NCBI RefSeq assembly: GCF_017873955.1
Contig: NZ_JAGGKS010000005.1
Location: 186,001-250,000 of the forward strand
Source of the DNA: Sedimentibacter acidaminivorans
GTDB taxonomy: Bacteria; Bacillota; Clostridia; Tissierellales; Sedimentibacteraceae
DNA: 64,000 bases
Reading direction: 5' to 3'
Below are positions 17,449-28,000 of this stretch, in pieces. Both the position numbers and the translations under genes were made by a program. The notes beneath the pieces are model-generated. The model worked only from the letters and a program-made list of their open reading frames with translations, did not search any database and had not been told where the DNA came from. Numbering within the stretch: the stretch's first letter is position 1; each line of letters opens with the position of its first letter.

Positions 17449-18216
17449 ATGGATAGTATAAGTATAATGGGTGTAAGAATTAATAATGTTACAATGGACG
17501 AAGTTTTAAATATTATTAAAGATAAAATAAAAAATAATAAACAATATATAATTTATACTCCAAATACAGAGTTTGTTATGATGTGCCAAGAAGATGAGGA
17601 ATTTTTAAATTATATGAATAAATCAGATATTAATATTCCCGATGGTATTGGTCTCATTTATGCAGCAAAGCTTAAGGGACTTCCATTGAAAGAAAAAGTA
17701 GCTGGATATGATTTATCTGTTAATATGCTTGAGATGGCAAATAAAAACAATCTAAAGCTTTATGCAATTGGTAGTAAACCAGGAGTAGCAGAAACAGCTA
17801 TGAAAAAAGTACATGAAAAATATCCAAATATAAGTATAGTTGGAAGTCATCACGGTTACTTTAAAGGGTCTCACTTAGGGATAAAAGGACATGAAGAAGA
17901 GCTTCAAGTAATTAAAGAGATAAATGAAGCTAAACCTGATATTTTGTTTGTGGGATTTGGAGCTAAGAAACAAGAACAATGGATACAATATAATAAAGAT
18001 ATACTGAATGCTAAAATAATCATAGGTAATGGAGGTACTCTAGATGGGCTTGCTGGAAATGTAAAGAGAGCACCTGATATATTTATAAAGCTTGGATTAG
18101 AATGGTTTTATAGATTGATAAAGGAGCCTAAAAGGATAACTAGACAAATAGTATTGCCTATTTTTATGATCAAAGTATTATTTGGTGGTAAAAAAATTGT
18201 AAATTTAATTAAATAA
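17449..18216 (+). CDS. tagA: WecG/TagA/CpsF-family glycosyltransferase
   Basis: A 255-residue GT26 enzyme, typically transferring ManNAc from UDP-ManNAc to undecaprenyl-PP-GlcNAc in wall polymer linkage-unit synthesis at the inner membrane face. Motifs are YTPNTEFVMM, NIPDGIGLIYAAK (the catalytic Asp region), LFVGFGAKKQEQWI and IIGNGGTLDGLAGN. The C-terminal hydrophobic and basic tail is consistent with membrane association. A TTG at 17437 is in frame, but it lies in the TTGGAG ribosome site. ATG 17449 is the better start. It directly follows csaB, so its product is likely an early step in the same polymer. Confidence 0.92.
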   Translation: MDSISIMGVRINNVTMDEVLNIIKDKIKNNKQYIIYTPNTEFVMMCQEDEEFLNYMNKSDINIPDGIGLIYAAKLKGLPLKEKVAGYDLSVNMLEMANKNNLKLYAIGSKPGVAETAMKKVHEKYPNISIVGSHHGYFKGSHLGIKGHEEELQVIKEINEAKPDILFVGFGAKKQEQWIQYNKDILNAKIIIGNGGTLDGLAGNVKRAPDIFIKLGLEWFYRLIKEPKRITRQIVLPIFMIKVLFGGKKIVNLIK

Positions 18217-18252
18217 ATTTTAAGTAGTATTTTAAAATAAGGAGGAAGTAAA

Positions 18253-18897
18253 GTGAAATTATTTATTGATACAGCTAATGTAGATGAAATAAGAAAGGCA
18301 AATGATATGGGAGTTATTTGTGGTGTAACAACAAACCCGTCATTAATAGCAAGAGAGGGAAAAATATTTAAGGATGTTGTAAGTGAAATTACTACAATTG
18401 TTGATGGACCAATTAGTGCTGAGGTAATAAGTTTAGATTCAGAAGGAATGGTCAAAGAAGGTGTGGAGCTATCTAAATTACATAAGAATATAATTATTAA
18501 AATCCCTATGACTGTTGAAGGGTTAAAAGCTGTAAAAATTTTGCACAACGAGAATATAAAAACTAATGTAACTCTTATATTTTCTGCGGGTCAGGCTTTG
18601 CTTGCATCTAAAGCAGGTGCATCTTATGTTAGCCCTTTTGTAGGAAGGTTAGATGATATTAGTACAGATGGTATGGAACTTATTTCTGAAATAGTAGATA
18701 TATTTAACAATTACAATATAGATACAGAAATAATTGCGGCTAGTATAAGGCATCCAATGCATGTTACACAAGCAGCTAGACTTGGTTGTCATATTGCTAC
18801 GGTTCCGTATAAGGTTATTATGCAGATGACAAAGCATCCACTAACAGATAAAGGTATAGAACAATTCCTAAAAGATTGGGAATCAGTACCTAAATAA
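18253..18897 (+). CDS. tal: Transaldolase, small TalC/FSA-like type
   Basis: A 214-residue class I aldolase-family transaldolase transferring dihydroxyacetone units in the non-oxidative pentose phosphate pathway. [14 protein letters not shown] and [13 protein letters not shown] are the family N terminus. The Schiff-base Lys is in NIIIKIPMT near residue 83, and [10 protein letters not shown] and [10 protein letters not shown] follow. The short length excludes the long TalA/B type. It starts at GTG 18253 behind AAGGAGG. It is followed by split transketolase genes, so the three form a pentose phosphate cassette. Fructose-6-phosphate aldolase activity is an alternative, but context favours transaldolase. 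Confidence 0.92.
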   Translation: MKLFIDTANVDEIRKANDMGVICGVTTNPSLIAREGKIFKDVVSEITTIVDGPISAEVISLDSEGMVKEGVELSKLHKNIIIKIPMTVEGLKAVKILHNENIKTNVTLIFSAGQALLASKAGASYVSPFVGRLDDISTDGMELISEIVDIFNNYNIDTEIIAASIRHPMHVTQAARLGCHIATVPYKVIMQMTKHPLTDKGIEQFLKDWESVPK

Positions 18898-18938
18898 TAA
18901 AATAACAAATGGAAAAATAAATATTAAAAGGAGGATTT

Positions 18939-19751
18939 ATGAATTACGAAGATTTAACTCTCATAACACATAAAATGAGAGAAAATATTTTAAATATGAT
19001 TCATACTGCTAATTCAGGTCACCCAGGAGGTTCTTTGTCAGCAGTTGAAATAGTTACATATCTTTATTTTAAAGAAATGAATATAGAAAATCCAACAGAT
19101 GAAAATAGAGATAGGTTTATATTGTCTAAAGGACATGCAGCACCGGTTCTTTATTCAGCATTGATGGAAAAAGGGTTTTTGGATAAGGGATTGATAGGAA
19201 CATTACGTCAAATTGATAGTAAGCTACAAGGACATCCTGACATGAAAAAGGTTCCAGGAGTTGAAGCTTCAACAGGGTCTTTAGGTCAAGGATTAGCTAT
19301 ATCAAATGGTATTGCTCTTGCTAATAAATATGATAACAAATCTAATAGAGTATTTGTTCTTTTAGGTGATGGTGAGATACAAGAAGGAATGGTATGGGAA
19401 GCAGCTATGTTATCAAGTCATTATAAACTAGATAATTTAACAGCAATTTTAGATCATAATGGACTTCAAATAGATGGAAAAAATGAAGATGTTATGAAAG
19501 TAGAACCATTAGATAAAAAGTGGGAAGCTTTCGGATGGCATGTTATTAAGGCAGACGGACATGATTTTAACTCACTGGAAAAAGCTTTTGAAGAAAGAAA
19601 AACTATAAAAGATAAACCAGTTATTATTATAGCAGAAACTGTAAAAGGTAAAGGTGTTTCATTTATGGAAGATAAAGCAGGTTGGCATGGTAAAGCCCCA
19701 AATGCTGACGAACTTGATATTGCATTAAAAGAAGTTGGAGGTGACAAATAA
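18939..19751 (+). CDS. Transketolase, N-terminal subunit
   Basis: A 270-residue thiamine-diphosphate-binding half of a split transketolase. TANSGHPGGSLSAVEI near residue 23 and FILSKGHAAPVLYSAL near 64 are standard. The ThDP/Mg motif GDGEIQEGMVWEAA is near 145, and LDHNGLQIDG follows. It catalyses two-carbon ketol transfer together with the C-terminal subunit. Its TAA overlaps the next ATG by one base, giving coupled translation and a fixed 1:1 complex. ATG 18939 follows AAAGGAGG. Split transketolases are common in anaerobic Firmicutes and archaea. Confidence 0.95.
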   Translation: MNYEDLTLITHKMRENILNMIHTANSGHPGGSLSAVEIVTYLYFKEMNIENPTDENRDRFILSKGHAAPVLYSALMEKGFLDKGLIGTLRQIDSKLQGHPDMKKVPGVEASTGSLGQGLAISNGIALANKYDNKSNRVFVLLGDGEIQEGMVWEAAMLSSHYKLDNLTAILDHNGLQIDGKNEDVMKVEPLDKKWEAFGWHVIKADGHDFNSLEKAFEERKTIKDKPVIIIAETVKGKGVSFMEDKAGWHGKAPNADELDIALKEVGGDK

Positions 19752-20689
19752 TGGCTAAAAAAGCAACTAGAGAAGCATACGGTGAAGCACTGAAAAAATT
19801 AGCAGCGAGTAATCCAAATGTAGTGGTTTTAGATGCAGATTTGTCAGGTTCCACAAAAACAGTTGAATTTAAAAAAGTTTGCCCGGAAAGATTTTATAAT
19901 GTAGGAATTGCAGAACAAAATTTAATAGGCACAGCTGCTGGTATGGCTATTGCAGGCAAAGTTGCATTTGCTAGTACATTTGCTATGTTTGCAGCAGGAA
20001 GAGCATTTGAAATAATAAGAAATACAGTTGCTTATCCATCATTAAACGTTAAAATAGCTGCAACTCATGCAGGTTTAACGGTTGGAGAAGATGGAGCATC
20101 TCATCAGGCTATTGAAGATATTAGTTTAATGAGAAGCATACCTAACATGACTGTAATAAATCCTGCTGACTGTATAGAAGCAGAGAAGGCCATATTAAAG
20201 GCAGCAGAATATGTTGGACCGGTTTATATTAGATTGGGTAGGGCGGCTGTAGAAAATATATATGATGATAGTTATGAATTTGAAATTGGTAAAGGTGTTG
20301 AATTAAGAAAAGGTACTGATGTAACGATTATAGCAACAGGTTTAATGGTACAGAAATCTTTAAAAGCGGCTGAAGAATTAGAAAAAGATGGGATATCTGC
20401 TAGAGTGATAAATATTCATACTATTAAGCCAATAGATAAAGATATTATAATTCAAGCTGCAAAAGAAACAGGTGCTATAGTAACAGCAGAAGAACATAGC
20501 ATAATAGGTGGGCTTGGAAGTGCTGTTTTAGAGGTGTTGTCAGATAGCTGTCCAGTACCATTGAAAAGAGTAGGAGTTTTAGATGTATTTGGAGAATCTG
20601 GAAAACCAGATGAGTTGCTTGAAAAATATCACTTAACAGAAAATAATATATTACAAGAATGTAAAAATATAATAAAGCAGAAAAAATAA
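19751..20689 (+). CDS. Transketolase, C-terminal subunit
   Basis: A 312-residue half carrying the pyrimidine-binding and C-terminal domains. VVVLDADLSGSTKT, RFYNVGIAEQNLIGTAAGMA (the catalytic Glu of the AEQ block), ATHAGLTVGEDGASHQAIED and the later TAEEHSIIGGLGSAV are all family landmarks. It is coupled to the N-terminal subunit by a one-base overlap and followed by a terminator. The active site forms at the interface of the two subunits. A DXP-synthase-like enzyme is the nearest alternative but would be a single chain of about 620 residues. Confidence 0.95.
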   Translation: MAKKATREAYGEALKKLAASNPNVVVLDADLSGSTKTVEFKKVCPERFYNVGIAEQNLIGTAAGMAIAGKVAFASTFAMFAAGRAFEIIRNTVAYPSLNVKIAATHAGLTVGEDGASHQAIEDISLMRSIPNMTVINPADCIEAEKAILKAAEYVGPVYIRLGRAAVENIYDDSYEFEIGKGVELRKGTDVTIIATGLMVQKSLKAAEELEKDGISARVINIHTIKPIDKDIIIQAAKETGAIVTAEEHSIIGGLGSAVLEVLSDSCPVPLKRVGVLDVFGESGKPDELLEKYHLTENNILQECKNIIKQKK

Positions 20690-20713
20690 AAAGTAAAAAT
20701 ATGAAAAAGAGAG

Positions 20714-20746
20714 AGATGTTGGAAAAATTTTCGACATCTTTTTTTG
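20714..20746 (+). terminator. Terminator after the transketolase genes
   Basis: AGATGT (20714-20719) and ACATCT (20734-20739) close a roughly 13-bp stem with one G-T pair, followed by a long T run. Confidence 0.8.
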
Positions 20747-20891
20747 TTTTGAATACCATTATAGTAAAATAAGTGGACATGTAGTTGAATTATTATAGAA
20801 AATACTGGATTATATTAGAAAATGAAGGAATATTGTTATAAATAATGATAGAAATAGTATAAAAAATTAATAAAAAACAATTCAAAATATA

Positions 20892-20920
20892 TTGACAAAA
20901 ATATATTGAGAGGGTATAAT
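20892..20920 (+). promoter_or_regulatory. Distal consensus promoter of carD
   Basis: TTGACA (20892-20897), exactly 17 bases, TATAAT (20915-20920): a perfect sigma-A consensus. Confidence 0.85.
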
Positions 20921-20927
20921 TACGGGT

Positions 20928-20956
20928 TTGACATCCTGTTGTCCTTGGTGTATACT
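20928..20956 (+). promoter_or_regulatory. Proximal near-consensus promoter of carD
   Basis: TTGACA (20928-20933), exactly 17 bases, TATACT (20951-20956). It is spaced 36 bases from the first promoter and lies only about 20 bases before the carD start codon, so its transcript would have a leader of roughly 15 bases. Confidence 0.75.
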
Positions 20957-20977
20957 ATAGATATAGGAGGTAGTCAT

Positions 20978-21466
20978 ATGTATAATTTAGGAGATAAGGT
21001 AGTATACCCAATGCATGGAGCGGGTGTAATTGAATCCATGGAATCAAAGGAAGTTTTAGGAGAAACTAAAAATTATTATGTTTTAAAGATGCCAATAGGA
21101 GAAATGAAATTAATGATACCTGTTGATAATGTTAATAATATTGGTTTAAGAAATATAATTGATCAGGATTCTGTGGAAGAAATAATTGATATATTAAAAG
21201 AAGGCGCAGTGCTGAATGATTCAAATTGGAACAAGAGGTATAGAGATAATTTGCTTAAAATGAAAACAGGTGATATCTATGCGGTAGCTCAAGTTGTTAG
21301 AGATTTGACATTTAGGGATAGAGAAAAAGGTTTGTCAACTGGTGAAAAGAAGATGCTAATAAGTGCGAAACAAATGATTGTAAGTGAAATTGCACTTTCT
21401 ATTGATGAGGAAGGCGTTAGTGTTGAGGAATTTTTAGATAAAATTATCAATGAAAATGTGATGTAG
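20978..21466 (+). CDS. carD: CarD-family RNA polymerase-binding regulator
   Basis: A 162-residue CarD/CdnL-like protein. The N-terminal RNAP-interacting domain shared with Mfd/TRCF spans about residues 1-65 (YNLGDKVVYPMHGAGVIESM). An all-helical DNA-contacting C-terminal domain with RYRDNLLKMKTGD and GEKKMLISAKQMI follows. CarD stabilises open promoter complexes, notably at rRNA promoters. The frame extends to 20906, but the ATG at 20978 has AGGAGGT upstream and gives the family N terminus. Two strong tandem promoters precede it, implying high constitutive expression. It is followed by a PIN/TRAM gene, a common clostridial neighbour. Confidence 0.93.
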   Translation: MYNLGDKVVYPMHGAGVIESMESKEVLGETKNYYVLKMPIGEMKLMIPVDNVNNIGLRNIIDQDSVEEIIDILKEGAVLNDSNWNKRYRDNLLKMKTGDIYAVAQVVRDLTFRDREKGLSTGEKKMLISAKQMIVSEIALSIDEEGVSVEEFLDKIINENVM

Positions 21467-21630
21467 TTTGTCTATTAATACCAAGTAATATTAGTCCTTT
21501 AAAGGTTTAATTAAGATTTGATTAATAATTTTATTTTATAATTTAAATAATTCTTATAGCCAAAATCAAAAAAATGTGTTAAATTAAATAAAATAACAGT
21601 TTATGGTTATACTATAAAGGAGGTGAGTGT

Positions 21631-22728
21631 ATGATTGATAAATTAGCGAGAGCTATATTAACGGTTATAGGAGTATCTTTAGGTGCTTTTATAGGTGTAA
21701 TTGTAAGTCGGATGAATATATTTAATTTTACCGACATGCAAGATGTTTTTGTTATAATTATTTTTGGCTTGATTTTTGGAATTATATTTTTTCTTTTAAC
21801 TCCTAAAGTAAAAAAAGCAAGTCTCAATATTGTGAGTACATTTGAGAAAGAACTTTTGAAGTTTTCTACAGGGGATATTATATTAGGGGCTGGAGGGCTC
21901 ATAGTTGGTTTTATTATAGCTTTTCTTATTAGCCAACCATTTACTAATATAAAATATTTAGGACCTGCGATAGCTGTATTATCTTATTTGCTTTTTGGTT
22001 ATTTAGGAATTAAGATAGCTACAAGGAAGAAAGACGACGTAATTTGGCCATCAATAAACTTGAAAAAATCTCCATTAAGTAAAAGTAAATCAGATAAAAG
22101 TCAAGCCAGTAGTATTGTATCACCAAAAATTCTTGATACGAGCGTAATAATAGACGGTAGAATAGCTGATATATGCAGAACAGGGTTTATTGAAGGGTCA
22201 TTGGTAATTCCAGAATTTGTGCTTAAGGAATTAAGACACATTGCTGATTCGTCAGATAGTTTAAAAAGAAACAGAGGACGAAGAGGTTTGGATATATTAA
22301 ATATCCTTCAAAAAGAAAAAATAGTAGATGTTGTAATAGAATCTAAGGATTATGGCGATAACATTGAGGTTGATATTAAGCTCTTAAAGCTAGCTCAAGA
22401 ACTTTCAGGAAAGGTTTTAACAAATGATTTTAATTTGAATAAGGTAGCAGAATTTCAAGGTGTTGAGGTTTTGAATATCAATGAATTAGCAAATGCAGTT
22501 AAACCAGTTGTTCTTCCTGGAGAAGAAATGAACGTAATGATAGTTAAAGATGGTAAAGAATCAGGTCAAGGTTTAGCATATTTAGATGATGGTACTATGA
22601 TTGTCATAGAAGGTGGCAAGAAATGCATAGGTGACTCAGTTGTTGTCACAGTTACGAGTGTACTTCAAACAGCCGCTGGTAGAATGATTTTTGCGAAATT
22701 AAAAAATGTAATAAACAAAGCTGTTTAG
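21631..22728 (+). CDS. PIN/TRAM-domain membrane protein (YacL-like)
   Basis: A 365-residue protein with four N-terminal membrane helices (about 5-130), a PIN nuclease domain from about 165 to 285, and a C-terminal TRAM domain (about 300-360). The PIN start is [15 protein letters not shown] with metal-binding Asp169, and [13 protein letters not shown] carries the later Asp. A Ser/Lys-rich linker of about 25 residues joins the membrane part to the nuclease. Family members are widespread in Firmicutes near carD and isoprenoid genes. An RNA-cleaving role at the membrane is inferred. It starts at ATG 21631 behind AAAGGAGGTG. Confidence 0.9.
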   Translation: MIDKLARAILTVIGVSLGAFIGVIVSRMNIFNFTDMQDVFVIIIFGLIFGIIFFLLTPKVKKASLNIVSTFEKELLKFSTGDIILGAGGLIVGFIIAFLISQPFTNIKYLGPAIAVLSYLLFGYLGIKIATRKKDDVIWPSINLKKSPLSKSKSDKSQASSIVSPKILDTSVIIDGRIADICRTGFIEGSLVIPEFVLKELRHIADSSDSLKRNRGRRGLDILNILQKEKIVDVVIESKDYGDNIEVDIKLLKLAQELSGKVLTNDFNLNKVAEFQGVEVLNINELANAVKPVVLPGEEMNVMIVKDGKESGQGLAYLDDGTMIVIEGGKKCIGDSVVVTVTSVLQTAAGRMIFAKLKNVINKAV

Positions 22729-22781
22729 TTATGTTATTACTTAATGTGTAACTATAGTAAATTGCAATATTAATATTAAAA

Positions 22782-22812
22782 AACAAGTGCACTTGTGTAC
22801 TTGTTTTTTTGT
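22782..22812 (+). terminator. Terminator after the PIN/TRAM gene
   Basis: AACAAGTGCAC pairs with GTGTACTTGTT (one G-T pair), followed by seven T. Confidence 0.8.
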
Positions 22813-22920
22813 GTAAAGAAAAAAATATATATGAGTAGTTAATATATTAAAGAGGATATTTTTTGATATAAGGGATAAAATAAATTTAGTTATGTGAAAA
22901 AATAAAATTTGAGGTAGTGT

Positions 22921-23559
22921 ATGATAATCGTATTATTTAGAACAATTATTTTATACGGAGTAGTACTTATATCCATGAGAATAATGGGTAAGGGCGAACT
23001 TGGGGATTTGCAGCCATTTGATTTAGTTGTTTCATTGATGCTAGCAGATTTAGCAATCATGCCCATGGAGGATTTAGATGCACCTTTATCATATGGTATT
23101 ACATCAATAACAACTATAATGTTTCTTCAATGCTTAATATCTTATATTACACTTAAAAGTAGCAATGCAAGGAAAATAATCTGTGGTCGACCATCGATAA
23201 TAATTGATCATGGCAAATTTAACACTAAGGAGATGAATAAACTTAGAGTTAATGTAAACGACGTGTTAGGTCAGATGAGATTAAAAGGATATTATAATGT
23301 AGAAGACATTGATTATCTTATAATGGAAACAAATGGTGAAATGAGTATTATTGGTCCTACAGAAGCACCAGGAGTTAAATGCAATAGAATACCTATATCA
23401 GTTATTCTTGATAGTAAAGTGATGTATAAAAATTTAGAAAAGTTTAAAATTGAAGAAAATAAACTAGATGAAGAATTAAGAAAAAATAATTTGAAATTAA
23501 ATGAGATAATATATGGATTCGTAGATGAAAATGACAAATTTGTTTTTTATAAAAGGTAG
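22921..23559 (+). CDS. DUF421 (YetF-type) membrane protein
   Basis: A 212-residue DUF421 protein. Two to three membrane helices sit in the first 80 residues, with the family block RIMGKGELGDLQPFDLVVSL. A cytoplasmic alpha/beta domain follows (IIDHGKFNTKEMNKLRVNVN, LRLKGYYNVEDIDYLIMETNG-type pattern). The family occurs near sporulation and stress genes in Bacillus and Clostridia. Its biochemical role is not established. ATG 22921 has GAGGT upstream. It pairs with the next gene, a DUF4363-like protein, a recurrent neighbour in clostridial genomes as far as I recall. Confidence 0.88.
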   Translation: MIIVLFRTIILYGVVLISMRIMGKGELGDLQPFDLVVSLMLADLAIMPMEDLDAPLSYGITSITTIMFLQCLISYITLKSSNARKIICGRPSIIIDHGKFNTKEMNKLRVNVNDVLGQMRLKGYYNVEDIDYLIMETNGEMSIIGPTEAPGVKCNRIPISVILDSKVMYKNLEKFKIEENKLDEELRKNNLKLNEIIYGFVDENDKFVFYKR

Positions 23560-23567
23560 GTGTAATA

Positions 23568-23951
23568 ATGAGGATGATGGTTATATCATTTATAGTTATT
23601 TTGTTAATTATATTCACATGGGTTTGGTTTCATTTCTCATCTATTGAAGTAGTTACATCGTATTTTTTTGAGAATTTAGTTGATTTGTCAAATATAATAG
23701 ATTTAAATGACTGGGATACTGCTAGTAATGATATAGTTAAATATATTGAAAAATGGAATGATTTAAAAACTCCTTGGATATATTTCTTAAACCAAAAAGA
23801 TATTGATGATATTGATACCTCATTTGCAAAATTAGAGGTTTACATAAAGCATGCAAATGAAACAATGGCTCAAGCTGAGCTTGAGCAATTGAAGGCATAC
23901 TTTAACATTATTAAAGAAAATGAATGCTTATCATTAGATAATATATTTTAA
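23568..23951 (+). CDS. DUF4363-like small membrane-anchored protein
   Basis: A 127-residue protein with an N-terminal hydrophobic helix (about 3-20, VISFIVILLIIFTWVWF) and a helical extracytoplasmic part. The latter includes WNDLKTPWIYFLNQKDIDDID and an acidic stretch with QAELEQLKAYF. This is the DUF4363 pattern found beside DUF421 genes. The start is at ATG 23568, 8 bases after the DUF421 stop, so the genes are cotranscribed. The two proteins likely act together at the membrane, but no activity is known. Only 8 bases separate it from the convergent hydrolase gene, with no visible terminator. Confidence 0.75.
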   Translation: MRMMVISFIVILLIIFTWVWFHFSSIEVVTSYFFENLVDLSNIIDLNDWDTASNDIVKYIEKWNDLKTPWIYFLNQKDIDDIDTSFAKLEVYIKHANETMAQAELEQLKAYFNIIKENECLSLDNIF

Positions 23952-23959
23952 TATAGTGA

Positions 23960-24865
23960 TTACTTGATGATATTTACTAATGTTCCAATATTCTCTATAT
24001 AACATTCAATCTTATCGCCAGAATTTAAATATCTAGGAGGTTTAAATCCTGCTCCAACTCCAGCAGGTGTTCCAGTTAAAATTATGTCACCTGGGAATAA
24101 TGTTATTCCAGATGATAAGTCGCTGATTATAGTTGGTATATCAAAAATTAATTGATTTACATTAGAATTTTGTCTCAATTCACCATTTACATAGCTTTTT
24201 ATTTCTAAATTAGGAGGAAATGAAATGCTGTTTTTATAAACTATGTAAGGACCCATTGGGCAAAAAGTATCATAGGATTTTCCTTTATGCCATTGAACAT
24301 GTTTTGTTTGTATATCTCTTGCAGATATATCATTGGCGATTGTATATCCGAAGATATAATCTTCAACATTTTCAATAGGTACATTTTTGCATTTCTTACC
24401 TATAACTATTGCTAATTCAGCTTCATAATCAAGTTCTTTTACAATTTCAGAATGGGGGTCAATAAAATCATTTTGACCTATGGCTGGGAATGCTATCTTG
24501 CTGAAATATATTGGATTATCAGGAATGTCAGATGATACATTCTTTAAATTATTTACTTCTTTAATATGATCTAAATAATTTTTTCCTAAACATATTATAT
24601 TTCTTTTAGGGTATGGAATTGGAGCTAGAATTTTAATATCACATATGTTAATAGATTCATTTACACATGAATTGATTGATGATTTTAATTCATTGACTTC
24701 ATCTACATCTAAACTAGATATTATTTCTATTAAGCCTATCATATCTCTAGGAACAAGTGAATGTATTTTAGAAAAAACAATATTTGCTGGAATTACACTA
24801 TTGTTTTCATTAATAAAAAAACCAATATTTTCTGAATTTTGATAAATATAAGTTAATAAATACAT
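23960..24865 (-). CDS. Fumarylacetoacetate hydrolase (FAH) family protein
   Basis: A 301-residue FAH-fold enzyme. The core begins with PKRNIICLGKNYLDHIKE near residue 90. Metal-binding and catalytic blocks are LDYEAELAIVIGKK, GYTIANDISARDIQ, KSYDTFCPMGPYIV and ILTGTPAGVGAGFKPPRYL. Members include 2-hydroxyhepta-2,4-diene-1,7-dioate isomerases, acylpyruvases and oxaloacetate decarboxylases, and the substrate cannot be told from sequence. ATG 24865 (MYLLTYIYQN) has GGAGG at good spacing and is preferred over ATG 24880. The first 80 residues are the small N-terminal FAH domain. It is a single gene. Confidence 0.9.
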   Translation of the reverse strand: MYLLTYIYQNSENIGFFINENNSVIPANIVFSKIHSLVPRDMIGLIEIISSLDVDEVNELKSSINSCVNESINICDIKILAPIPYPKRNIICLGKNYLDHIKEVNNLKNVSSDIPDNPIYFSKIAFPAIGQNDFIDPHSEIVKELDYEAELAIVIGKKCKNVPIENVEDYIFGYTIANDISARDIQTKHVQWHKGKSYDTFCPMGPYIVYKNSISFPPNLEIKSYVNGELRQNSNVNQLIFDIPTIISDLSSGITLFPGDIILTGTPAGVGAGFKPPRYLNSGDKIECYIENIGTLVNIIK

Positions 24866-24997
24866 ATATAAAACCTCCATTTGTTTTGTCTATATAAATA
24901 TAATACATTTTATTATTAAATTCAAGTTAATATTGAACAAGTGATAAATAAAGTATTATATTTACATGGGTTTATGAGTTATAAGGGAACGAATCTG

Positions 24998-25026
24998 TTG
25001 CAGTTGGTTTTTTAATGTGATATAAT
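24998..25026 (+). promoter_or_regulatory. Promoter of the giant multidomain operon
   Basis: TTGCAG (24998-25003), a 17-base spacer and TATAAT (25021-25026), 54 bases before the ATG at 25081. Confidence 0.65.
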
Positions 25027-25080
25027 TAATAAAAAAATGGTAACGTTGCATTATTATAAATATAAATTTAGAGGTATACT

Positions 25081-28000
25081 ATGAACAGATTAATGTTAAA
25101 TGAACTACATAAGGAAATACTTGAAAGTTTGACAGAAAAAGAATTTTTGAAGCGCGTTAATGTAACAGAAGAAAAAATACAATCCTTTATAATTAATAAG
25201 GATTTTGTTAATAATTTACTAAATTTAATAAGTAAAAGTGAAATTAAGTGTAAAGATGTTTTAGACTTGTCATTACATATTTTAACCACTCTTTGCAAAG
25301 AACCTCCAAAAGATTGGTTAAATTATATATTTCAATATACACTTTATAAGTCATTTCCTGGTTCAGTTTCAATTAGGTTATATCCAAAATATGAAGATGC
25401 CACGTTAATTTATTTAGAGATTTTAAGAACTATATTAAGACATGAACAAAATCATAAAGGGTTTGATAAATTTAGTAATTTTAGTTTTTTGACAGAAAAG
25501 GAAAAAGATAATTTAAAAAATCCAAGTGAATATATAAAGTTTATAGAAGTATTTAATAAAAGTTATGTTTATGAAATGATGAAATTAGATGAAGAAGTAA
25601 ATGGATATAATACACTAGAACATACAGCTGCAGTTCATTATGTTGCGATGCATGTTGGTAGACAACTGTATAAAGTTGGAATACCTGTGGATTTAGGCTT
25701 GGTTTCAGGTTCTTCAGCAGGACATGATATTGGTAAATATGGCTGTAAAAATGATGAGAAGAAAAGAGTAGCTTACTTACATTATTATTATACAGATTTA
25801 TGGTTCATGAAGCATGATATGCCTGGAATTGCACATATTGCAGCTAATCATTCCACATGGGATTTAGAACTAGAAACTTTGCCATTAGAGTCATTGATTT
25901 TGATTTATGCAGATTTTAGAGTTAAAAATAAAACAAATAAAAGTGGAAATAAAATGAGTATTTTTTCACTTGCTGATTCTTTCCAGATTATTTTAGATAA
26001 GTTGGATAATGTTGATGATGCTAAGGAAAAAAGATATATAAGAGTCTATGAAAAATTAAAAGATTTTGAAAATTATATGATTCATAGGGGTATTAGTATT
26101 GACCTTGCAAATGATGAACCAGGTATACATAAAGATAAGGATTTTGCTTTAATTAATGGAAATGAAGTAATAGAAAATTATAAATACATGGCAATTGGTC
26201 ATAATACTTCATTGATGAGTAAGCTTAATAATGAAGTGTCATTTGCAAGTATGATAGAAGCTGCAAGAAGCGAAAAAAATTGGAAAAATATAAGGGCATA
26301 TCTTAATATTTTTGAGGAATATTCTACCTATCTTACAAGAAAACAGAAGATATTTACATTGAGTTTTTTATATGAGTTATTGATTAATAGAGAAGGAGAT
26401 ATAAGACGACAAGCTGCGAATCTTATTGGAAAAATTATTGTATCATTTGATATGGAATATAAAAAAGAAATGCCAAGTGATGTGAAAATAATTTTAGATG
26501 ATGAAGTTTCAGGGTTGAAGTTATGGGAAAAATATCTTGATTTATTCATTAGACCTGATCATAAGATTACTGATCAGCATAAGGAGTGGATAGGTTATTC
26601 TCTTAGAATTTTTGTTGATTCAGTAATTTCTGGATGTAACAATAAAGATAAAAAAAATTATCTTCGTGTTTTTTTGATTTATTTCGAAGGTGAGCAAACT
26701 GACCCAGTTGCTATACTCAATCAACTTAATTCTTTATTGAGTATACCTATGAAGATTTGTGAAAAAGAGCAAATAAATACACTTGTAGATTTTGCTATTA
26801 AATCCTTAGAAAATCAAATACAGGAAATTAGACTTATGGCTGTTCAATTTCTTTATTATTTAACAAAACAAAAAACAGAAGTTATTATTCCACTAGAAAA
26901 GATAATAAAGTTTATTGAAAGTTTTTCAAAAGAAGAAGAAATATGCATTAATTATTTAAAATATAAGATGTCAATGAGTTTGAACTTACCTATTAAGGTT
27001 ACAAATCTATATCAAAAACTTATTAATGAAGAAAAAAACAAAACATCAGATTTGTTTTTAAATAATCTTAAAGCAGCAACTCCTTGGAATGTTAAAACAA
27101 TAAGTATAGATTTTATAATGGATAATGTTGAAAATTCCAACGAAGTAACTCTTTTGCACACAGCTACTCACTTGTGTAATTTAGTAAAGGTAAGTGCTAA
27201 GGAATCTGTAAGAAATAAAGCAGGAAATTCTTTGTTGGAAATTGGTCCCTTATTATCCATAGACCAAAGAAATGAAATAGCTATAGAATTGATAAAAGGA
27301 CTAGAAATAGATGAACTTCAATTTGCAAAATATATTCCAGAGTATTTAGGAAAATTTGTTTTACTTTTGCATCCAAAGGAATTAGATGAAGTTATATTTG
27401 ATATAAAGAATATATATAAATCTTCCAATGAAAGAGTTAGTTCACTGGCTTTGACTACATTTGGGGTTATTGTTCAGCACTATCCTGAATACAAAGGAAA
27501 ATTCATTGAATCTGAAGAAGAGTATAACAGTAGATTAATTAAAATATTGGGCATTATTTTAAGCGGCTTAGCAAACTATAATGTACAAGTAAAACAAGAA
27601 TCATTTTTAATTATAGGACAGCATATATTTGGGTCTAAAAAGTTAAACTTAAAACAAAAGCATGTGGTATTCATGCATGTTTATAAAAAACTTTTAACTT
27701 TAATAAATGAAAAAGAAATAAGTGATTTGTTTTTCTTTAATAATTCTGCTTCCTTTAACCACATATATAGATTTATAAGTGATTACATGTTTTATTATAA
27801 AGATTTTGAAATAAAAGAAAACAGGAATATTGCGTTTTTCCCTGGTACTTTTGATCCGTTTTCCCTTAGTCATAAAGGAATTGTTACAGAAATTAGAAAT
27901 ATGGGATTTGAAGTATTTTTAGCTGTTGATGAATTTTCATGGTCAAAAAGAGTTCAACCTAGAATGATAAGAAGACAAATTATTAATATGTCTATAGCAG

